The notes under the pieces: model-generated | What the model was told of the DNA's origin: nothing | The model's input: the letters and a program-made list of their open reading frames with translations, nothing else | Database searches by the model: none | Program-made: the position numbers and the translations under genes | Shown: in pieces, positions 33,714 to 42,291 of the stretch | How positions within the stretch are numbered: position 1 is the stretch's first letter | Layout: every line of letters begins with the position of its first letter | From: Bacteroidaceae bacterium | Lineage (GTDB): Bacteria; Bacteroidota; Bacteroidia; Bacteroidales; Bacteroidaceae | Assembly: GCA_017503065.1 (NCBI GenBank) | Contig: JAFVTT010000007.1 | Span: forward strand, 1-64,000 | Length of the DNA stretch: 64,000 nucleotides | Direction of reading: 5' to 3'

Positions 33714-34625
33714 CTACCATCCCGAGGTAGAACCGCCGCCACCGGTACTGCCTCCACCGAAGGAACCGCCCATGAAGCCGCCGCCTCCGCGGCGTCCTCC
33801 TCCAAGCATGGAACCCATGAGCATGCCACCCACCATGGTATCGGTGTCGTCGTTGTCGGATTGGTGGTATTCCTTTACTACGGTGTGTCCGCAGGAGGAG
33901 CAAAGCATGGTCTTCCTTATAAGTTTGCCTCTGCGTGTTTTTGTACTTGTCTGCGAAACGACTTTCAGCGCGCCAGCCTTACCACATTTGGGGCATGTGG
34001 TCTCCTGACGGTGTATCAGCCAGATAGGTACAACGATCATTAGGAGGATTGCTCCCATGGTCAGGAGAACTTCCCACAAGGTCATCTCCTCCTCGGTGCT
34101 GTCGGCCTTCATGGATCCGTCCAATATGGCCACCACGGCCTTCGTGCCTTCCAGCATGCCCAGGTCGGTGTTGCCTTCGCGGAAGTATGGAATCATGTAG
34201 CGCGACTGTATGCGCTTGCACAGGGCATCGGGCAGTATGCCTTCAAGTCCGTATCCTGTGGTGAAGCGTATCTTGCGCTGGTCGGCAACATACAGTATCA
34301 GCATGCCGTTGTTGCTCTCCTTGTTGCCTATGCCCCAATGGCGGAACAGGTCGTGTGCAAAGTCGAAGATGTCTTCGCCCCCTATGCTTGGCAGCATCAC
34401 CACCATGGACTGTATGCCTGTGCTGTCTTCCAGCAGGGTCAGCATACGGTTTATCTCCGCTTGGGTCTCCGTGGCAAGCAATCCGTTGGGGTCGCTTACG
34501 TGCAGGCGGCGGTCCTGCGCATATACATTAGGCACAGTCTCCACGGAGTATGCCTTGTTGTCGCTTGCCCCTGTAGGTAGGAACGGGGCAAGGACAAGGA
34601 CCAGTATGCATAGAACCTTCTTCAT
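33714..34625 (-). CDS. TPM domain envelope protein with zinc ribbon and glycine-rich tail
   Basis: The 303-residue protein has a signal peptide (MKKVLCILVLVLAPFLPTGA) and a TPM domain (about residues 38-175). The domain includes DPNGLLATETQAEINRML and GNKESNNGMLILYVADQRKI. A membrane helix (about 183-203) and a cytosolic CPKC/CSSC zinc ribbon follow, then a glycine/serine-rich tail. TPM proteins occur with LemA, encoded 35 bp upstream here. Plant and bacterial relatives act in photosystem repair or membrane protein assembly, but the bacterial role is unclear. Confidence 0.88.
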   Translation of the reverse strand: MKKVLCILVLVLAPFLPTGASDNKAYSVETVPNVYAQDRRLHVSDPNGLLATETQAEINRMLTLLEDSTGIQSMVVMLPSIGGEDIFDFAHDLFRHWGIGNKESNNGMLILYVADQRKIRFTTGYGLEGILPDALCKRIQSRYMIPYFREGNTDLGMLEGTKAVVAILDGSMKADSTEEEMTLWEVLLTMGAILLMIVVPIWLIHRQETTCPKCGKAGALKVVSQTSTKTRRGKLIRKTMLCSSCGHTVVKEYHQSDNDDTDTMVGGMLMGSMLGGGRRGGGGFMGGSFGGGSTGGGGSTSGW

Positions 34626-34660
34626 ACCAAATAGTTCAGTGTTAAATTATAGGACCTTCC

Positions 34661-35242
34661 TTAGAACTGCACGGTGGGAGCCTGTTCGCTGCCCTCCTGA
34701 GCCTCGAAGTAGGCCTTCTTCTCGAAACCGAACATGCCGGCCAGGATGTTCTTGGGGAAACTGCGCAGGGTGGTGTTGTACTTGCGTGCAGATTCGTTAT
34801 AGTCGCGGCGTGCCACACTGATGCGGTTCTCCGTGCCCTCCAACTGGGCCTGCAGTTCCTTGAAGTTCTCGTTGGCCTTCAGGTCGGGATACTTCTCTAC
34901 GGTAACGAGCAGACGGCTCAAGGCTGAACTTACACCGTCCTGTGCTTTCTGGAAGTTGGCAATCTGCTCGGCAGACATGTTGCTGGGGTCGATGTTCATG
35001 CTTGTGGCCTTGGCACGTGCCTCAACTACGGCCTGCAGGGTCTCGCTCTCGTGTGCGGCATATCCCTTTACGGTATTCACCAGGTTGGGGATAAGGTCTG
35101 CACGGCGCTGGTACTGGGTCTCCACGTCGGCCCACTTGGTTTGCACTCCCTCGTCCATGCTTACGAGTCCGTTGTAACCGCTGATGCCCCATATAACGGC
35201 AATGACTGCTACTACGATAATGATGATGGTTGATTTCTTCAT
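34661..35242 (-). CDS. lemA: LemA family protein
   Basis: The 193-residue protein has one N-terminal membrane helix (residues 4-22) and the LemA helical bundle. Family motifs include VQTKWADVETQYQRRADLIP, NLVNTVKGYAAHE and ARRDYNESARKYNTTLRSFP. Function is not settled. It is transcribed before the TPM gene, a pairing repeated in many Bacteroidetes. Confidence 0.95.
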   Translation of the reverse strand: MKKSTIIIIVVAVIAVIWGISGYNGLVSMDEGVQTKWADVETQYQRRADLIPNLVNTVKGYAAHESETLQAVVEARAKATSMNIDPSNMSAEQIANFQKAQDGVSSALSRLLVTVEKYPDLKANENFKELQAQLEGTENRISVARRDYNESARKYNTTLRSFPKNILAGMFGFEKKAYFEAQEGSEQAPTVQF

Positions 35243-35309
35243 AGTCTTTTCTTTTTGTTAGGTGGTTATATAATATAAATAAGGTATATCGCTTTACGCT
35301 CGCAGGACC

Positions 35310-35786
35310 TTAATCCTCGTCCATCTCCTCTTCGCTTTCTTCGTCATACTCCCCGTCGTCTGTGCCGTCGTCGAAGTCAAAGTCGAAATCTCCGAAGAAC
35401 TCGGGCACTTCGCTTGTGAAGGAGTCCAGGCTGCGGCGGTCCTTCTTGGTAGGTCGTCCCAATCCTTTGGCACGTCCCACGAAGCCTGAAATCTTGGCCA
35501 TCTCCAGGATTTCGTACTGCTCGGGTGCAGTCACGTTTTCCAGAATTTCGGGAATGAGTTTCGCTCCCACACGCTTCTCTATGGCCTGCAGTACGCGGAA
35601 ACTGTAGGTTATGGGCGGTTTGCGCACATCTATCACGTCGCCCTCGCGTATGGTGCGCGACGGTTTCAGTTGTGCACCCTTCATGCTCACCTGCCCTTTT
35701 TTGCAGGCAGCCGCCGCTATGGTGCGTGTCTTGAAGATACGTGCCGCCCACAGCCACTTGTCTATTCGTGCTTCGTTGTTCTTCAT
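35310..35786 (-). CDS. S4-domain RNA-binding protein (Hsp15-like)
   Basis: Start is ATG 35786, whose ATGA overlaps the stop of pth; a longer frame to 36473 only reads pth out of frame. The 158-residue protein has an S4 domain at residues 1-65 ([28 protein letters not shown]). A basic stretch follows, then a C-terminal tail of about 35 acidic residues. Hsp15 binds free 50S subunits carrying a nascent chain and helps recycle them. The neighbouring peptidyl-tRNA hydrolase acts on the same stalled products, so translational coupling makes sense. Confidence 0.9.
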   Translation of the reverse strand: MKNNEARIDKWLWAARIFKTRTIAAAACKKGQVSMKGAQLKPSRTIREGDVIDVRKPPITYSFRVLQAIEKRVGAKLIPEILENVTAPEQYEILEMAKISGFVGRAKGLGRPTKKDRRSLDSFTSEVPEFFGDFDFDFDDGTDDGEYDEESEEEMDED

Positions 35787-36346
35787 TTGTTGTTGTAGTG
35801 GTTCATTGCGAACTGCATGCCGCTCAGGGCAAAGGCCTTTATGGCATCGCATGCCACAGGAACCTTCTCGTCTATGGTCTTGTTGTCTTCGGGCGAGAAC
35901 TTGCCCAAGACGAAGTCCACCTGGCCGCCACGGGGGAAGTCGTTGCCTATGCCGAACTTCAGACGGTTGTATCCCTGGGTGCAGAGCATCTGTGCTATGT
36001 GCTTCAGACCGTTGTGCCCGGCATCCGAACCATTCTGCTTCATGCGTATGGCGCCTACGGGCAGGGACAGGTCGTCCACTATCACGAGGACGTTTTCCAG
36101 TTGTATATTCTCCTGTTGCATCCAGTAGCGCACGGCATTGCCGGACAGGTTCATGTACGTGCTTGGTTTCAGCAGTATCAGTTCGGCGTTCTTCACGCGG
36201 GTCTTGCATACAAACCCGTAGCGCTTGTCCTGGAATGCCGCACCCTGTGCCTGAGCCAGTGCATCCACTACGCGGAACCCTACGTTGTGGCGTGTGCCGC
36301 GGTATTCGTCGCCTATGTTTCCAAGTCCTACAATAAGGTATTTCAT
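35783..36346 (-). CDS. pth: peptidyl-tRNA hydrolase
   Basis: The 187-residue enzyme cleaves peptidyl-tRNA released from stalled ribosomes. It opens with [21 protein letters not shown], which includes the catalytic histidine, and has [10 protein letters not shown] and [25 protein letters not shown] further on. ATG 36346 is chosen because the family begins there and AAGGGAAG precedes it. ATG 36439 would add 31 unrelated residues. rplY lies upstream and the S4 gene overlaps by 4 bp. Confidence 0.95.
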   Translation of the reverse strand: MKYLIVGLGNIGDEYRGTRHNVGFRVVDALAQAQGAAFQDKRYGFVCKTRVKNAELILLKPSTYMNLSGNAVRYWMQQENIQLENVLVIVDDLSLPVGAIRMKQNGSDAGHNGLKHIAQMLCTQGYNRLKFGIGNDFPRGGQVDFVLGKFSPEDNKTIDEKVPVACDAIKAFALSGMQFAMNHYNNK

Positions 36347-36566
36347 AATCGGACTTCCCTTCTCTTCTGTCCTGTCGCAGTCCTTGTGGCATACTGACGA
36401 CGGCAGAAGGAATGTTATCAGTTTCTGTATGATGTTCATAAAAGCAAAATACGGGCAGCGGCATGGCCGTCACCCGTATTCCTTGTTTTGTCAGAGTCCT
36501 TTCCTCGTGTTCCCAATCGGAAAATCATGGGAGGGTGGGGGGAAGGTTAATGAATTTCTCTGTTTT

Positions 36567-37166
36567 TTACTTCTTGCCAGCGGCAGCCATTGCGCTCATT
36601 GCGCTACGTGTCATCTTAACCTGACATACTACTACGCTGGGGCTGGTTACGAGTTCCAGACCTTCGAAGCTCAGTTCGGCAACCTTGATTGTCTTGCCCA
36701 GACCAAGGTTGGTAACGTCGATGTTCAGCTTCTCGGGAATCTGAGTGTAGGGAGCGCGAACCTTCAGGTTACGTACGCTTGCAGCCAGCTTACCACCGGC
36801 CTTAACACCCTCTGCCAGACCGTTCAACTTGATGGGCACCTCCATTACGATGGGCTTCTCCTCGGTGATCTCGTAGAAGTCAATGTGCAGCAACTGGTCA
36901 GTTACGGGATGGAACTGCAGTTCCTTCATTACAGCCTTGTACTCCTGACCGTCGATGTTCAGGTTTACGCTGTAGATGTCGGGAGAGTAAACCAGGTTGC
37001 GAACCTCAGATGCGGTTACAGAGAAACCGAGTGCTACGGGCAGACCGTTCTCGCCACGCTTCTCGCCATACAGGTTGCAGGGAATAGAACCGCTCTTGCG
37101 GATCTCACGGGTGGCCTTCTTGCCGGTAACGGTGCGGGCTGTGCCCTTTACGTCGATACTTTTCAT
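36567..37166 (-). CDS. rplY: 50S ribosomal protein L25, general stress (CTC) form
   Basis: The 199-residue protein has the 5S rRNA-binding L25 domain at residues 1-90, with RKSGSIPCNLYG and LHIDFYEITEEKPI. The CTC C-terminal beta domain follows, ending in an alanine-rich MSAMAAAGKK tail. Placement before pth is the common bacterial arrangement. A -7 box at 37248-37255 implies a leader of about 75 nt. Confidence 0.96.
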   Translation of the reverse strand: MKSIDVKGTARTVTGKKATREIRKSGSIPCNLYGEKRGENGLPVALGFSVTASEVRNLVYSPDIYSVNLNIDGQEYKAVMKELQFHPVTDQLLHIDFYEITEEKPIVMEVPIKLNGLAEGVKAGGKLAASVRNLKVRAPYTQIPEKLNIDVTNLGLGKTIKVAELSFEGLELVTSPSVVVCQVKMTRSAMSAMAAAGKK

Positions 37167-37247
37167 TTTGTTTCTTTTGTTAGTTTGTGTTACTCTAAAT
37201 TAAGTTTTTGCCTAATTCGCCATCACACGGGCTTTCATAAGCGGGTG

Positions 37248-37255
37248 CAAAGGTA
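37248..37255 (-). promoter_or_regulatory. -7 element of the rplY promoter
   Basis: TACCTTTG on the minus strand, 82 bp before the rplY start codon. Confidence 0.6.
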
Positions 37256-37371
37256 CGTAAAAAAGGTGAAAGAACATCGGCCTTTATGGACCTTTTTTGT
37301 GAAATCCCCTCTTTTTCTCCGTTTTTGTCCCCGCTTCTCCTCATTCTTCATTAAAAATGAGTACCTTTGTG

Positions 37372-37379
37372 CACTTTAT
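37372..37379 (+). promoter_or_regulatory. -7 element of the nusB promoter
   Basis: TACCTTTG ends 11 bp before the nusB ATG, so the transcript would have only a few leader bases. No clear -33 box. Confidence 0.6.
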
Positions 37380-37390
37380 AAATCGTTCTT

Positions 37391-38317
37391 ATGATAAATC
37401 GTAAACTAATCCGCATCAAGACCGTGCAGGTTGCATACTCCTGCTGTCTCAACGATGTACGTCGCCCGGAGGATGGCGAGAACATATTGCTCAGCAGTTT
37501 GGGTACTGCCTACGATTTGTACAATACCATGCTGACTCTGATGGTGGAGATTTCCCGTTTGGGCTTGCGTGCCCACGAGGCACAGGCCGCCAGAGCAAAG
37601 CGTTTGGGTTTGTCCGAACCCAGCCGTAAGTTCGTGGACAACCGCTTCATGTTGCAACTGGAGAGCAACCGCCAGTTGCAGGACAACCGCAGGAACCAGC
37701 GTCTGGATTGGACCAACGAGGAGGAGTTCGTGCGCACACTTTACAACAAGGTTGTGGACAGCGACTTCTATCGTGAATACATGGAAAGCGGCATGGATTC
37801 CTACGAGGAGGACCGCGAACTGTGGCGCAAGGTCTACCGTTACATCATCGTGGACAATGACGATATAGACGAACTTCTGGAGGATGTCAACATATTCTGG
37901 AACGACGACCGCCACATCATTGACACCTTCGTGCTGAAGACCATCAACCGTTTTACCAAGGAGGGCGATGACAACCATCCGCTTCTTCCCGAGTTCCGGG
38001 ACGACGAGGACCTGGAGTTTGCACGCAGGCTGATACTGCAGGCCATGAACGGAGCCGAATATTACCGCAACCTTATTTCGCAGAATACACGAAACTGGGA
38101 CGTTGAGCGTGTCCCCCTCATGGACCGTATAATCATGCAGGTGGCCCTGGCAGAGATAACGTCATGCCCCACCATTCCTCTGTCGGTTTCCATCAACGAG
38201 TACATAGAGATAGCCAAGAGTTACAGCACTCCCAACAGCGCCCGCTACATAAATGCCACGTTGGATAACATCAGCAAGAAACTCATCGCTGAGCACAAAC
38301 TGATGAAGAGTGTCTGA
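37391..38317 (+). CDS. nusB: transcription antitermination factor NusB (long Bacteroidetes form)
   Basis: The 308-residue product is twice the usual NusB length. The true NusB fold is in the second half, with WDVERVPLMDRIIMQVALAE and IPLSVSINEYIEIAKSYSTP, which match the boxA-binding helices. The first half (about 150 residues) is the extra domain seen in Bacteroidetes. NusB with S10 binds rRNA leader boxA and stops premature termination. It leads the run nusB, yajC, ybbR, coaE, DUF5606. Confidence 0.94.
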   Translation: MINRKLIRIKTVQVAYSCCLNDVRRPEDGENILLSSLGTAYDLYNTMLTLMVEISRLGLRAHEAQAARAKRLGLSEPSRKFVDNRFMLQLESNRQLQDNRRNQRLDWTNEEEFVRTLYNKVVDSDFYREYMESGMDSYEEDRELWRKVYRYIIVDNDDIDELLEDVNIFWNDDRHIIDTFVLKTINRFTKEGDDNHPLLPEFRDDEDLEFARRLILQAMNGAEYYRNLISQNTRNWDVERVPLMDRIIMQVALAEITSCPTIPLSVSINEYIEIAKSYSTPNSARYINATLDNISKKLIAEHKLMKSV

Positions 38318-38392
38318 GCGGAACTGTGCAGGATTGTTTTACGACGAGAAGGTAATATCAATAGGAAATATTAACAACAACATAACAAGAAA

Positions 38393-38698
38393 ATGGTTCA
38401 AACATTAGCAGCCCAGGGCGGTTTTGACCCTGTAATTATAATTATGTGGGTGGCCATCGGCCTTATCTTCTGGTTCTTCATCATGCGTCCCCAGAAAAAG
38501 AGACAGCAGGAGATACAGAAGTTCCGCAACTCCATTGCCATCGGTTCCAAAGTGGTAACCTCAGGTGGTATCTATGGTGAAGTGCGTGCCATAGAGGAGG
38601 TTGACAACATTCTGGTAATCGAGGTTGCCAAGGGTGTGAATATCCGTGTAGACCGCAACAGCGTTTATGCAACTGCACAACAGGATCAGGTCAAGTAA
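38393..38698 (+). CDS. yajC: preprotein translocase subunit YajC
   Basis: The 101-residue protein has one N-terminal membrane helix (VIIIMWVAIGLIFWFFIMRP) followed by KKRQQEI and the beta-rich domain IAIGSKVVTSGGIYGEV. YajC joins SecDF in the Sec translocon. Its last 32 bp overlap the start of the YbbR gene. Confidence 0.96.
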   Translation: MVQTLAAQGGFDPVIIIMWVAIGLIFWFFIMRPQKKRQQEIQKFRNSIAIGSKVVTSGGIYGEVRAIEEVDNILVIEVAKGVNIRVDRNSVYATAQQDQVK

Positions 38699-39713
38699 GA
38701 ACAGGGCAACATTAAGCTTTACATCCCTGCTACGCGAAAAGGGCAGGGACATGGTGGTCTTTGCCTTTTTCCTGGCCATAAGTGCAGGTTTCTGGGTGTT
38801 GCAGAAACTGGACGATACCTTTGAGGCCGACATCCGTGTACCCCTGGAACTGGTTGGTGTTCCCAAGGGGACCATTATCACGGCACCTCTGCCCGAGGAA
38901 GTGGTGATTACGATACAGGACAGAGGAACAAACCTCTTCAATTACCAACGTCGCAGCAAGGGTATACAGCCCATACGCTTGGACTTTTCCGTCTACGATA
39001 ACGGTTCTGTAGCAGGAAAGGCTACTGTCTCGGCCACCGATGTCCAGCGAGCCTTCCAGCAGCAGATGAGTTCGTCCACACAGGTGGTGCGTCTCACCCC
39101 CAGCAAGTTTGAATTCCACTACAACCGTGGCATGTCACGCCGTGTGCCGGTGAAGTTTATCGGTAAGGTTACTACTGTCCAGCAGAACTATCTCCAGCAG
39201 ATCACCCTCAGTCCAGACAGCGTTACCGTCTATGCTCCCAAGCCTATGTTGGATACACTCCGATATGCTTATACGGAAAGTCAGGACTTTACAGACTTGA
39301 CCAAGACAACAACCTTCAACCTCCGCTTCCCAAAGATTTCCGGTGTGAAGGCCGTGCCCGAGACAATACAGATGACGGCACATGTGGATTACTATACGGA
39401 ACAGACCGTGCAGGTTCCCGTTATCGGTCTCAATTTCCCGGCAGGAATCACGCTGAAGACATTCCCGGCTATCGTTACGGTGAAATATAGGGTTGGTGCC
39501 GCCAATGCACGTCTCATCCGTCCGGAAAACTTCGTTCTGGCAGCGACCTACGAGGAACTGCTTGCCGGTGGCAACCAGAAACTCCGTCTCCAACCCAGGT
39601 CAGTTCCTGAGGGTGTAAGCAACATACGCATCTATCCTCAGGAGGTGGACTTCCTCCTGGAGCAGACGGTTGGGGAAACAGAACAAACAACCGAGGAGAA
39701 TGCGGATGATTAA
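38667..39713 (+). CDS. YbbR-like domain membrane protein
   Basis: The 348-residue protein has one membrane helix at about residues 28-46 (DMVVFAFFLAISAGFWVLQ). Repeated YbbR beta domains outside the cytoplasm follow (for example VPLELVGVPKGTIIT and VTVYAPKPMLDTL). In other phyla YbbR/CdaR controls cyclic-di-AMP synthesis, but no diadenylate cyclase is adjacent here. The start overlaps yajC; the 12 bp before it give no ribosome-binding site. coaE starts inside its last codons. Confidence 0.85.
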   Translation: MQLHNRIRSSKNRATLSFTSLLREKGRDMVVFAFFLAISAGFWVLQKLDDTFEADIRVPLELVGVPKGTIITAPLPEEVVITIQDRGTNLFNYQRRSKGIQPIRLDFSVYDNGSVAGKATVSATDVQRAFQQQMSSSTQVVRLTPSKFEFHYNRGMSRRVPVKFIGKVTTVQQNYLQQITLSPDSVTVYAPKPMLDTLRYAYTESQDFTDLTKTTTFNLRFPKISGVKAVPETIQMTAHVDYYTEQTVQVPVIGLNFPAGITLKTFPAIVTVKYRVGAANARLIRPENFVLAATYEELLAGGNQKLRLQPRSVPEGVSNIRIYPQEVDFLLEQTVGETEQTTEENADD

Positions 39714-40224
39714 ACTGGCCATCACAGGAGAGATAGGTAGCGGGAAGAGTTATGTGGCCCGTCGGATGACAGAACTCTTGGGCATACCAGTCTACGACTC
39801 CGATGCCAATGCCAAGCGGTTGAACGAGGAATCGCCGGCAATACGTAGCGGACTCATGGAAATGGTTGGCGCAGACGTTTACGATGCGCAGGGGCGCCTC
39901 AACAGGCAGAAACTTGCCGCTTTCCTGTTTGCAACCGAGGAGAATGCCAGGAGCATCAATGCCCTCATACATCCTGTGGTAAAGGAGGATTTCCTGCGTT
40001 GGGCAGCAGAGCAGACGGCACCTGTGGTAGCGATAGAGACCGCATTGTTGGCCGAAAGCGGAATAGACAAGATAGTTGATAAGGTAATCCGTGTGGATGC
40101 CCCCCTGGAGACACGCATCGCCCGTGCGATGCAAAGGGACGGTGTCGCTCGTGAGAAGGTGCTCGAACGCATGGCACGCCAGCAGGAGTACCCCAATCCG
40201 GATATAATAATAAATAATGTATAA
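39706..40224 (+). CDS. coaE: dephospho-CoA kinase, shortened C-terminus
   Basis: ATG 39706 is chosen because AGGAG lies 7 bp upstream; ATG 39700 is possible. The enzyme phosphorylates dephospho-CoA in the last step of CoA synthesis. P-loop GEIGSGKS at residues 8-15, YDSDANAKRL and the IETALLAESG segment are present. It has only 172 residues, against about 195-205 for the family. It stops right after PDIIINNV, where others continue with a final helix. No homologous sequence continues in any frame downstream, so this is a real truncation. It may still work. Confidence 0.92.
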   Translation: MIKLAITGEIGSGKSYVARRMTELLGIPVYDSDANAKRLNEESPAIRSGLMEMVGADVYDAQGRLNRQKLAAFLFATEENARSINALIHPVVKEDFLRWAAEQTAPVVAIETALLAESGIDKIVDKVIRVDAPLETRIARAMQRDGVAREKVLERMARQQEYPNPDIIINNV

Positions 40225-40244
40225 ACAAACACACAAGAAAGAAA

Positions 40245-40673
40245 ATGCTTGAAACAATTCTCGCCATCTCCGGCAAGCCCGGACTTTACCGACTGGTAAA
40301 CCGTGGAAACCGCAGTCTTATCGTTGAGACCCTGGACGCGCAGAAGAAGCGCATGCCTGCTTTCGGTACCGATAAGATTATCTCTCTGGCAGATATAGCC
40401 ATGTACACCGACGAGGAAGAAGTGCCCTTGCGTCAGGTCCTGAAGAACATCTATGATATGGAGGGTGGCAAGACCACTGCCATAGACTACCGCAAGGCAA
40501 CCAATCAGGAACTGGCCGACTTCATGGCCAAGGCTCTGCCCAACTACGACCGCGATCACGTATATCCCGGTGACATGAAGAAACTCGTCCAGTGGTACAA
40601 CATCCTTGTAGAGAACGGTATCACCGACTTCGAGGAGAAGCAGGAGACTGATGACGCTCAGGAGGCAGAGTAA
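40245..40673 (+). CDS. DUF5606 domain protein
   Basis: This 142-residue protein opens with MLETILAISGKPGLYRLVNR and has the helical middle LRQVLKNIYDMEGGKTTAID, both typical of DUF5606. The acidic C-terminal tail (about 12 residues) is disordered. Function is unknown; it follows coaE by 20 bp, its usual neighbour in Bacteroidales. Confidence 0.88.
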   Translation: MLETILAISGKPGLYRLVNRGNRSLIVETLDAQKKRMPAFGTDKIISLADIAMYTDEEEVPLRQVLKNIYDMEGGKTTAIDYRKATNQELADFMAKALPNYDRDHVYPGDMKKLVQWYNILVENGITDFEEKQETDDAQEAE

Positions 40674-40712
40674 AGGGGCGATCCCCGGAATTTTGCCGAC
40701 CTTATACATATA

Positions 40713-40757
40713 GCAGGTCCGACGACATTCCCATGCCGTCGGACCTGCCTTTTTTTC
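40713..40757 (+). terminator. terminator of the nusB-DUF5606 operon
   Basis: GCAGGTCCGACG (40713-40724) pairs perfectly with 40737-40748 across a 12-nt loop, followed by CTTTTTTTT. Confidence 0.9.
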
Positions 40758-40817
40758 TTGCACGTGCCAATGCCGGATAGTTTTTCCCTAAGTTTTGTCC
40801 TTGTTCTACTTGAGGGC

Positions 40818-40911
40818 ACGTCTTTGTCCTCACGACGACACGCCCTTGTCTTCACGACGACACGCCCTTGTCTTCACGATGACACGCCCTTGTCCTCCTT
40901 GAGGATACAGA
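40818..40911. repeat. 22-bp array in the DUF5606/sigma-partner gap (array III)
   Basis: ACG[CT]C[CT]TTGTC starts at 40818, 40840, 40862 and 40884, exactly 22 bp apart. Full units are ACGCCCTTGTCTTCACGAYG plus two bases. The fourth unit is extended and ends in ACGTGCC, which forms an outer inverted repeat with GGCACGT near 40815. It lies between convergent genes. Confidence 0.85.
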
Positions 40912-40929
40912 CGTGCCTTGGGAGGGGGC

Positions 40930-41526
40930 TTATTCCCTCATACTCTCTATTTGCTCCAGCACGTCATCCAGTCTCTTGCCGTTCCTCTTGGATTGGCGCA
41001 GGCCCCATAGGATGGAGACGCCCATGGTGAATGTGGTGATGGCAATGATGCGCAGGTCCCATGTGAAGTTGCTGGCAATAAGGATGGTCCATACCACGAG
41101 GACAGTGCCGGGAACGAGCAGTAACCAGTTCGTCATACTGCGGTACTTCTTGTGCCTGATTACGTTCTCCGTGGCTTTGGTCATGCTCAGGTTGGGCAGG
41201 TTGCTGATGTCGAGGGCATGGTAACTTTTCCTGTCCAGATACAGTTCCAGCAGGGCTACGGCCATGATCATCAGGCAGAAACCCCAGTAGGCTATGCCTT
41301 GGTCATAGAACTTTACTAAGAAGATGAAACTTACCAATGGCGCAGAAATGCTGCATACGCGCAGGCGGTACTGGTACCATCGTTCTATGTGTGAAAGGTT
41401 TTCCTTCATGGACTTTTCCAGCATCTTCTCGTTGATGATTCTCTGCTTTTCCAGTTTGGCATCCATAAGGTTGAACTGCTCTTTCAGTTCCTGCAGTTCG
41501 CTGAGGTCAAGGGTTTGTTGTGACAT
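40930..41526 (-). CDS. coiled-coil membrane protein, putative partner of the ECF sigma factor
   Basis: I do not recognise the family. The 198-residue product begins with a heptad-rich helix (residues 8-48, LQELKEQFNLMDAKLEKQRI) and has four membrane helices in two hairpins (about 57-73, 78-93, 134-150 and 156-173). A short charged tail follows. It starts 13 bp after the sigma gene and is surely co-transcribed. The position is that of an anti-sigma factor, but it has no anti-sigma zinc motif or FecR domain, so sigma control is inference only. Confidence 0.65.
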   Translation of the reverse strand: MSQQTLDLSELQELKEQFNLMDAKLEKQRIINEKMLEKSMKENLSHIERWYQYRLRVCSISAPLVSFIFLVKFYDQGIAYWGFCLMIMAVALLELYLDRKSYHALDISNLPNLSMTKATENVIRHKKYRSMTNWLLLVPGTVLVVWTILIASNFTWDLRIIAITTFTMGVSILWGLRQSKRNGKRLDDVLEQIESMRE

Positions 41527-41539
41527 GATTGTTCCGTGT

Positions 41540-42022
41540 TTACTTGTTAGACATTGATTTCAACTGTTCCTTTATGCGGAACAAACGGGTGGTGACGGCA
41601 GCGGTGGATATGCCTACCACACTGGCTATGTCCTGGTACGTCATGTTCTCCAGCCAGAGGAGGATGATGGCTTTGTCGAAGACATCGAGCCTGTTGATGC
41701 GGTCGTACAGCATCTGTATCTGCCGGCTGTGCAGGTCGTCATCGTTGTAGAGGTCGATGTCTACCGATAGCGGTACTGTCTGTACCCGGCTGTCCTTCCT
41801 GCGTTTCTGGTTACTGCATGTGTTCAGGCTTACGCGCCATATCCATGTCCTGATGTCACTCTCTCCACGGAATTTCGGGAAACCTTTCCAGAGGTTTATA
41901 AGGATTTCCTGAAAAAGGTCGTTCACCTCTTCCGTGTCCTTGGAGAAGAAATAGCATACGGTGTAGATAGTCTTCCGGTATTCCTCCACCATTTTCGTGA
42001 ATTGCAATTCAATGTTTTCCAT
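41540..42022 (-). CDS. ECF-type RNA polymerase sigma factor
   Basis: The 160-residue protein has sigma region 2 (EVNDLFQEILINLWKGFPKF, with RTWIWRVSLNTCSNQKRR) and region 4 (LWLENMTYQDIASVVGISTAAVTTRLFRIKEQLK). It lacks regions 1 and 3, so it is an extracytoplasmic-function type. Targets are unknown. It has a -7 box at 42118-42125 and is followed by a coiled-coil membrane protein that may regulate it. Confidence 0.93.
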   Translation of the reverse strand: MENIELQFTKMVEEYRKTIYTVCYFFSKDTEEVNDLFQEILINLWKGFPKFRGESDIRTWIWRVSLNTCSNQKRRKDSRVQTVPLSVDIDLYNDDDLHSRQIQMLYDRINRLDVFDKAIILLWLENMTYQDIASVVGISTAAVTTRLFRIKEQLKSMSNK

Positions 42023-42117
42023 CCGTTTTTCTGTTGTTCTCTACTCTCTTAGACACGGGGATGCGGAAATCCTTTCGTAGTTTTTCAGTTTTTTTCAATG
42101 CGAATCCTTCTGCGTTG

Positions 42118-42125
42118 CAAAGGTA
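42118..42125 (-). promoter_or_regulatory. -7 element of the ECF sigma gene
   Basis: TACCTTTG on the minus strand, about 95 bp before the sigma start codon; no matching -33 box. Confidence 0.5.
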
Positions 42126-42260
42126 CTGATTAAAAGCGAAATGGAAAATAAGTAGATGTATTCTTTATCAATCCGATTCTTGTTCGTGTGTTTCCGAACA
42201 TAAGTATCCTGCACATTTTACACTTTTATGGGATTTATCTGCCAAAAAACATAAATTCCT

Positions 42261-42291
42261 TTTGCTGGTATGTTTAAAAAGTGTATATTTG
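42261..42291 (+). promoter_or_regulatory. consensus promoter for the secreted protein gene
   Basis: TTTG (42261-42264), 19 bp, TATATTTG (42284-42291). The predicted start near 42298 leaves a leader of about 300 nt before the ATG at 42601. Confidence 0.75.

Noticed and set aside
35787..36473. N-terminal extension of the S4-domain gene to 36473
   Set aside because: It reads pth out of frame; the ATG at 35786 overlapping the pth stop is the natural start.
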